DNA of 64,000 bases, taken from the NCBI GenBank assembly GCA_016705065.1, contig JADIYY010000002.1, positions 248,001 to 312,000 on the forward strand, given 5' to 3'. Numbering within the stretch: the stretch's first letter is position 1; each line of letters begins with the position of its first letter. Both the position numbers and the translations under genes were made by a program. The notes beneath the pieces were generated by a model that searched no databases, had not been told where the DNA came from, and saw nothing but the letters and a program-made list of their open reading frames with translations. This document shows, one piece after another, positions 60,563 through 64,000 of this stretch. Source of the stretch: Candidatus Aalborgiella aggregata. Its GTDB lineage: Bacteria > Pseudomonadota > Gammaproteobacteria > Burkholderiales > Burkholderiaceae_C.

Positions 60563-61395
60563 GCGACAATTTAACCAGCAAGTACATCGAGATTCAAGGC
60601 GTTGAACAAACCTTCAAAACCAAAAATGGACCGTTTTGTGCGCTGCAAAACGTGAATCTGAATGTGGCCAAGGGAGAATTTGTCACACTGATTGGGCATT
60701 CAGGTTGTGGCAAATCAACCTTGCTGAATTTGATCGCTGGTTTGACAACGCCCACTCAAGGTGCATTGTTATTGAACAACCGTGAGATAGCAGGCCCTGG
60801 TCCCGAGCGTGCAGTGGTTTTTCAAAACCATTCACTGCTACCGTGGTTGACCTGCTATGAAAATATCTATTTAGGTGTGGAGCGTGTTTTTGGTGCAGGC
60901 GATAAAAATGCCGGTGCACCTTCTGAGAGCAAAATCAAACTCAAAGAACGAACCGATGCCGCCTTGGCATTGGTCGGGTTAAGTGCTGCTGCTTCTAAAC
61001 GTCCAGGTGAAATATCTGGCGGTATGAAACAACGTGTGGGCATTGCCAGAGCATTGGCAATGGAGCCCAAAGTGCTGCTGATGGATGAGCCATTTGGCGC
61101 ATTGGATGCATTGACGCGTGCCAAACTACAAGACGAATTGCTCAGTATTGTTGCGCTAACGCACAGCACTGTGGTGATGGTGACCCACGATGTGGACGAG
61201 GCTGTGCTCTTAAGTGACAAGATTGTGATGCTGACCAATGGCCCCGCTGCAACGATTGGCGACATATTGACAGTGGATTTACCTAGGCCGCGTGACCGCA
61301 TTGCTTTGGCTAAAAACGCACAGTATGCCAACTACCGTCAAGCTGTCATTGATTTCTTGTACACGCGCCAAAAACATGTGGAGAAAGCTGCATGA
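60559..61395 (+). CDS. nrtC: Nitrate ABC transporter ATP-binding protein
   Basis: NitT/TauT-type ATPase, 278 residues, without the NrtA-like C-terminal domain of cyanobacterial NrtC, so equally describable as NrtD. Walker A GHSGCGKSTLLNLIAGL, Q-loop VFQNHSLLPWLT, signature ISGGMKQRVGIARAL, Walker B VLLMDEPFGALDALTR, H-loop VTHDVDEAVLLSD. Overlaps nrtB and nirB by four bases each, giving a tight nrtA-nrtB-nrtC-nirB operon. Confidence 0.93.
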   Translation: MSDNLTSKYIEIQGVEQTFKTKNGPFCALQNVNLNVAKGEFVTLIGHSGCGKSTLLNLIAGLTTPTQGALLLNNREIAGPGPERAVVFQNHSLLPWLTCYENIYLGVERVFGAGDKNAGAPSESKIKLKERTDAALALVGLSAAASKRPGEISGGMKQRVGIARALAMEPKVLLMDEPFGALDALTRAKLQDELLSIVALTHSTVVMVTHDVDEAVLLSDKIVMLTNGPAATIGDILTVDLPRPRDRIALAKNAQYANYRQAVIDFLYTRQKHVEKAA

Positions 61396-63839
61396 AAAAA
61401 ATGAAATTGGTCATGGTGGGCAACGGCATGGCAGGCGTGCGCACCATTGAAGAATTGTTGAAAATTGCACCCGATTTGTACGACATCACCATTTTTGGTG
61501 CAGAGCCCCAACCCAACTACAACCGCATTTTGCTCAGCCCTGTTTTAGCAGGCGAACAAACGGTAGACGAAATTATTTTGAATTCATGGGACTGGTACAC
61601 CGACAACCACATCACCTTGCACGCAGGCAAAAAAGTAGTAGATGTGAACCGTGCCCGCCGCACCGTGACAGCTGACGATGACATGGAAGTGGAATACGAC
61701 CGCTTGTTGCTGTGCACCGGCTCGAATGCGTTCATGTTACCGATTCCTGGCAAAGACTTGGATGGTGTGATTGCCTACCGCGACATTGCGGATACGAATG
61801 CAATGATCGCCGCATCAACGCAATATAAAAATGCAGTTGTCATTGGTGGTGGTTTGTTGGGCTTGGAGGCTGCCAATGGTTTGATGCAACGCGGCATGAA
61901 TGTGACCGTCATTCACGTCATGCCAACTTTGATGGAACGTCAATTGGATACTGTGGCCGGTGGTTTGCTGCAAAAATCGTTGGAAGAGCGCGGTTTGAAA
62001 TTTGTCATGGGCGGGCAAACGCAGGCTTTGATTGGCGACAAAGAAGAAGGCAAAGCAGGCCGAGTAAAAGCGTTGCAATTCAAAGATGGCACCCAAATCC
62101 CAGCCGATTTGGTGGTGATGGCAGTGGGCATTCGACCCAATACCGAACTGGCCGAAAAAATTGGCGTGTATTGCAACCGTGGCATCGTCGTCACCGACAC
62201 ACTGCAAACTGTGACAGATGCACGCATCTATTCTGTGGGCGAGTGCGCCGCACACCGTGGCATTGCCTATGGCTTGGTTGCACCGCTTTTTGAACAAGCC
62301 AAAGTGGCGGCCAACCATTTGGCTTTGCACGGCATTGGACGATATTCTGGTTCATTGACATCTACGAAGTTGAAAGTAACTGGTATTGATTTATTCAGTG
62401 CGGGTGCATTTCAGGGCGGTGAAGGGACTGAAGAACTGGTGATGAGTGACCCATATGGCGGTGTCTACAAAAAACTGGTGATCAAAGACGACAAACTGAT
62501 TGGCGCTTGTTTGTATGGCGACACAGTGGACGGCAGCTATTACTTCAAGTTACTGCGTGACGGCCGCAATGTCGCGGACATCCGCGACAAATTGATGTTT
62601 GGTGAAAGCAATATTGGCGATGTGGGACACGAAGGTCACAGCAAAGCTGCCGCTATGCCAGACGATGCAGAGGTGTGCGGTTGCAACGGTGTGAGCAAGG
62701 GCACGATTTGCAAAATCATCAAAGAAAAAGGCTTGTTCACGCTGGATGAAGTACGCAAACACACCAAAGCCAGTGCCTCGTGTGGCTCTTGTACTGGTTT
62801 GGTAGAGCAACTGCTGATGTTCACCGCTGGTGGTGACTACTCTGCCACGCCCAAGCTCAAAGCCATGTGCGCGTGCACCGACCATGGGCACCAAGCTGTG
62901 CGTGAAGCGATTGTGGAAAACAAATTACTCACGATAGCCGATGTTTACAAATTCATGGAATGGAAAACACCCAACGGTTGTGCTTCCTGCCGTCCTGCCG
63001 TCAATTACTACCTCATCAGCTCGTGGCCGAAGGAAGCGAAGGACGATCCACAAAGCCGCTTTGTGAACGAACGCAGCCATGCCAACATTCAAAAAGATGG
63101 CACTTACTCTGTTATTCCGCGCATGTGGGGAGGCGAGACAACGTCATCAGAGCTGCGCCGCATTGCGGACGCAGTGGACAAATACAAAATCCCCACTGTC
63201 AAAGTCACTGGCGGTCAGCGCATTGATTTGTTGGGCGTGAAAAAAGAGGATTTGGTGAATGTATGGAAAGACATTGGCATGCCGTCTGGCCACGCCTACG
63301 CCAAAGCTTTGCGCACCGTCAAAACGTGCGTCGGCTCTGAATGGTGCCGCATGGGCACGCAAGACTCCACCCAAATGGGCAAAGATTTGGAACGCGCGTT
63401 TGTAGGTATGTACGCACCACACAAAGTCAAGTTTGCGGTGTCTGGCTGTCCACGCAATTGTGCCGAGGCCGGTATCAAAGACGTGGGGGTGATTGGTGTG
63501 GACAGCGGCTGGGAGATGTACATCGCTGGCAATGGTGGCATCAAAACCGAGGTGGCACATTTCTTCGTGAAAGTCAAAACCGCTGCCGAAGTGCTGGAGT
63601 ACACAGGCGCTTTTTGCGAGTTGTACCGGCAAGAAGCGTGGTATTTAGAGCGTACCGTGCATTACGTCAACCGCGTTGGCTTGGATTATGTGAAGAAAAA
63701 AATATTGGACGACGCTGTTGGCCGAAAAGCGCTGTGGGAGCGTTTGCAGTTTGCCTTGGACGGCGAACCCGATCCGTGGTTTGACTTCAAAGCTGCCGAT
63801 GTGGATACAAGGCAATTTACCAAGCTGACGCTTGCATAA
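61392..63839 (+). CDS. nirB: Assimilatory NAD(P)H nitrite reductase large subunit
   Basis: Reduces nitrite to ammonium with six electrons. 815 residues. Domains: FAD/NAD-dependent reductase (VMVGNGMAGVRTIEEL, PNYNRILLSPVLAGE, VIGGGLLGLEAANGL) to ~residue 400; BFD-like [2Fe-2S] domain (CGCNGVSKGTICKIIKEKG ... SASCGSCTGLVEQLL); siroheme/4Fe-4S domain with TCVGSEWCRMGTQDS and VSGCPRNCAEAGIKDVG, four cysteines. Starts in the stop of the transporter ATPase. A dispersed element separates it from the next gene. Confidence 0.95.
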   Translation: MKKMKLVMVGNGMAGVRTIEELLKIAPDLYDITIFGAEPQPNYNRILLSPVLAGEQTVDEIILNSWDWYTDNHITLHAGKKVVDVNRARRTVTADDDMEVEYDRLLLCTGSNAFMLPIPGKDLDGVIAYRDIADTNAMIAASTQYKNAVVIGGGLLGLEAANGLMQRGMNVTVIHVMPTLMERQLDTVAGGLLQKSLEERGLKFVMGGQTQALIGDKEEGKAGRVKALQFKDGTQIPADLVVMAVGIRPNTELAEKIGVYCNRGIVVTDTLQTVTDARIYSVGECAAHRGIAYGLVAPLFEQAKVAANHLALHGIGRYSGSLTSTKLKVTGIDLFSAGAFQGGEGTEELVMSDPYGGVYKKLVIKDDKLIGACLYGDTVDGSYYFKLLRDGRNVADIRDKLMFGESNIGDVGHEGHSKAAAMPDDAEVCGCNGVSKGTICKIIKEKGLFTLDEVRKHTKASASCGSCTGLVEQLLMFTAGGDYSATPKLKAMCACTDHGHQAVREAIVENKLLTIADVYKFMEWKTPNGCASCRPAVNYYLISSWPKEAKDDPQSRFVNERSHANIQKDGTYSVIPRMWGGETTSSELRRIADAVDKYKIPTVKVTGGQRIDLLGVKKEDLVNVWKDIGMPSGHAYAKALRTVKTCVGSEWCRMGTQDSTQMGKDLERAFVGMYAPHKVKFAVSGCPRNCAEAGIKDVGVIGVDSGWEMYIAGNGGIKTEVAHFFVKVKTAAEVLEYTGAFCELYRQEAWYLERTVHYVNRVGLDYVKKKILDDAVGRKALWERLQFALDGEPDPWFDFKAADVDTRQFTKLTLA

Positions 63840-63869
63840 ACTGATATTTCACTGCGTATCAACAAAATA

Positions 63870-63930
63870 TATGAAAAATCAGGCTGTATCCGGCGTATTT
63901 ATTACCTAATATGCTATTAAATACATAGCA
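63870..63930 (+). repeat. Intergenic copy of the ~60-bp dispersed element after nirB
   Basis: TATGAAAAATCAGGCTGTAT, then CCGGCGTATTTATTACCTAA, then TATGCTATTAAATACATAGC. Nearly the same as 27597-27659 and collinear with the genic copies. It sits 30 bases after the nirB stop and about 60 before the next ATG, within what should be one operon. In the gene-type frame it is closed by TAA. Confidence 0.85.
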
Positions 63931-63990
63931 ATTGGTCTGTAAGCACATCAACTCAAATGTTTGATCTTTAACTGACAAAAGTAAACCACT

Positions 63991-64000
63991 ATGACTGATT
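63991..64000 (+). CDS. Start of a gene cut by the window edge, probably nirD
   Basis: ATGACTGATT at the extreme right end begins a reading frame (MTD...). Position after nirB suggests the small nitrite reductase subunit NirD. Only three codons are visible, so the assignment rests on context alone. Confidence 0.3.

Noticed and set aside
1..64000. CRISPR arrays, tRNA, rRNA, IS elements and prophage genes
   Set aside because: None recognised by eye. The ~60-bp repeats are not regularly spaced and there is no transposase-like reading frame.

Overview
The window reads as a chromosomal segment of a betaproteobacterium, most likely Burkholderiales/Comamonadaceae. The basis is gene order and protein style: aceE-aceF-proteasome-like protein-lpd divergent from a PAS kinase/regulator pair and folD-prlC, two Bug-type solute receptors, and a malonyl-CoA synthetase. 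Base composition looks moderate, with one clearly AT-rich island at about 10.8-13.0 kb. No rRNA, tRNA, CRISPR array or recognisable insertion sequence was seen.

Layout. 1-3.3 kb: carB (cut by the left edge) and carA. 3.5-6.7 kb: an L,D-transpeptidase-like lipoprotein, a large multi-pass membrane protein and a DUF1566 lipoprotein. 6.85-9.4 kb: a LuxR-type regulator overlapping a hybrid kinase. 9.4-10.45 kb: a frameshifted OmpA-family gene. 10.56-13.0 kb: a decayed 3' copy of lpd, then two AT-rich genes (family 2 glycosyltransferase, FAD oxidoreductase). 13.1-19.8 kb: pyruvate dehydrogenase genes lpd, a 20S-proteasome-like gene, aceF and aceE. 20-27.6 kb: sensor kinase/FixJ-like regulator, folD, prlC, a cysteine-less glutaredoxin-like protein, and a universal stress protein. 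27.7-30.7 kb: MarR regulator divergent from a Bug receptor and a sulfatase. 30.7-34.5 kb: holB-tmk-mltG divergent from ygfZ. 34.5-40.7 kb: a P-type ATPase, then Bug receptor-enoyl-CoA hydratase-matB. 40.7-46.9 kb: the complete ccmABCDEFGHI cytochrome c maturation set. 46.9-51.6 kb: ureABCEFG without ureD. 51.9-63.8 kb: urea ABC transporter urtABCDE, the ANTAR antiterminator nasT, nitrate transporter nrtABC and nitrite reductase nirB. The window ends at the first codons of what is probably nirD.

The right third is one nitrogen-scavenging block. Three sequences with correct -24/-12 spacing for sigma-54 promoters precede ureA, urtA and the nrt leader. An NtrC-like dyad lies between the divergent ureA and urtA promoters. 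The nrt leader has a hexaloop hairpin with the A1/G4 pattern bound by ANTAR proteins, followed by a strong intrinsic terminator, and nasT is the last gene of the urt operon. Urea uptake and hydrolysis and nitrate uptake and reduction therefore appear to share NtrC control, with nitrate added through antitermination.

The most unusual signal is a dispersed element of about 60 bp. It has intergenic copies at 27.6 and 63.9 kb, and clear in-frame copies inside lpd, aceF, ygfZ and the enoyl-CoA hydratase gene. A degenerate copy lies in the glutaredoxin-like gene, and two short derivatives occur elsewhere. Genic copies of the same orientation use the same reading frame and lack the stop codons that the intergenic copies carry in that frame. 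This resembles protein-coding palindromic elements such as those described in Rickettsia. Three genes (the ompA-like gene, ccmB and nrtA) are each broken by one missing base in a short homopolymer, which may be sequencing error.
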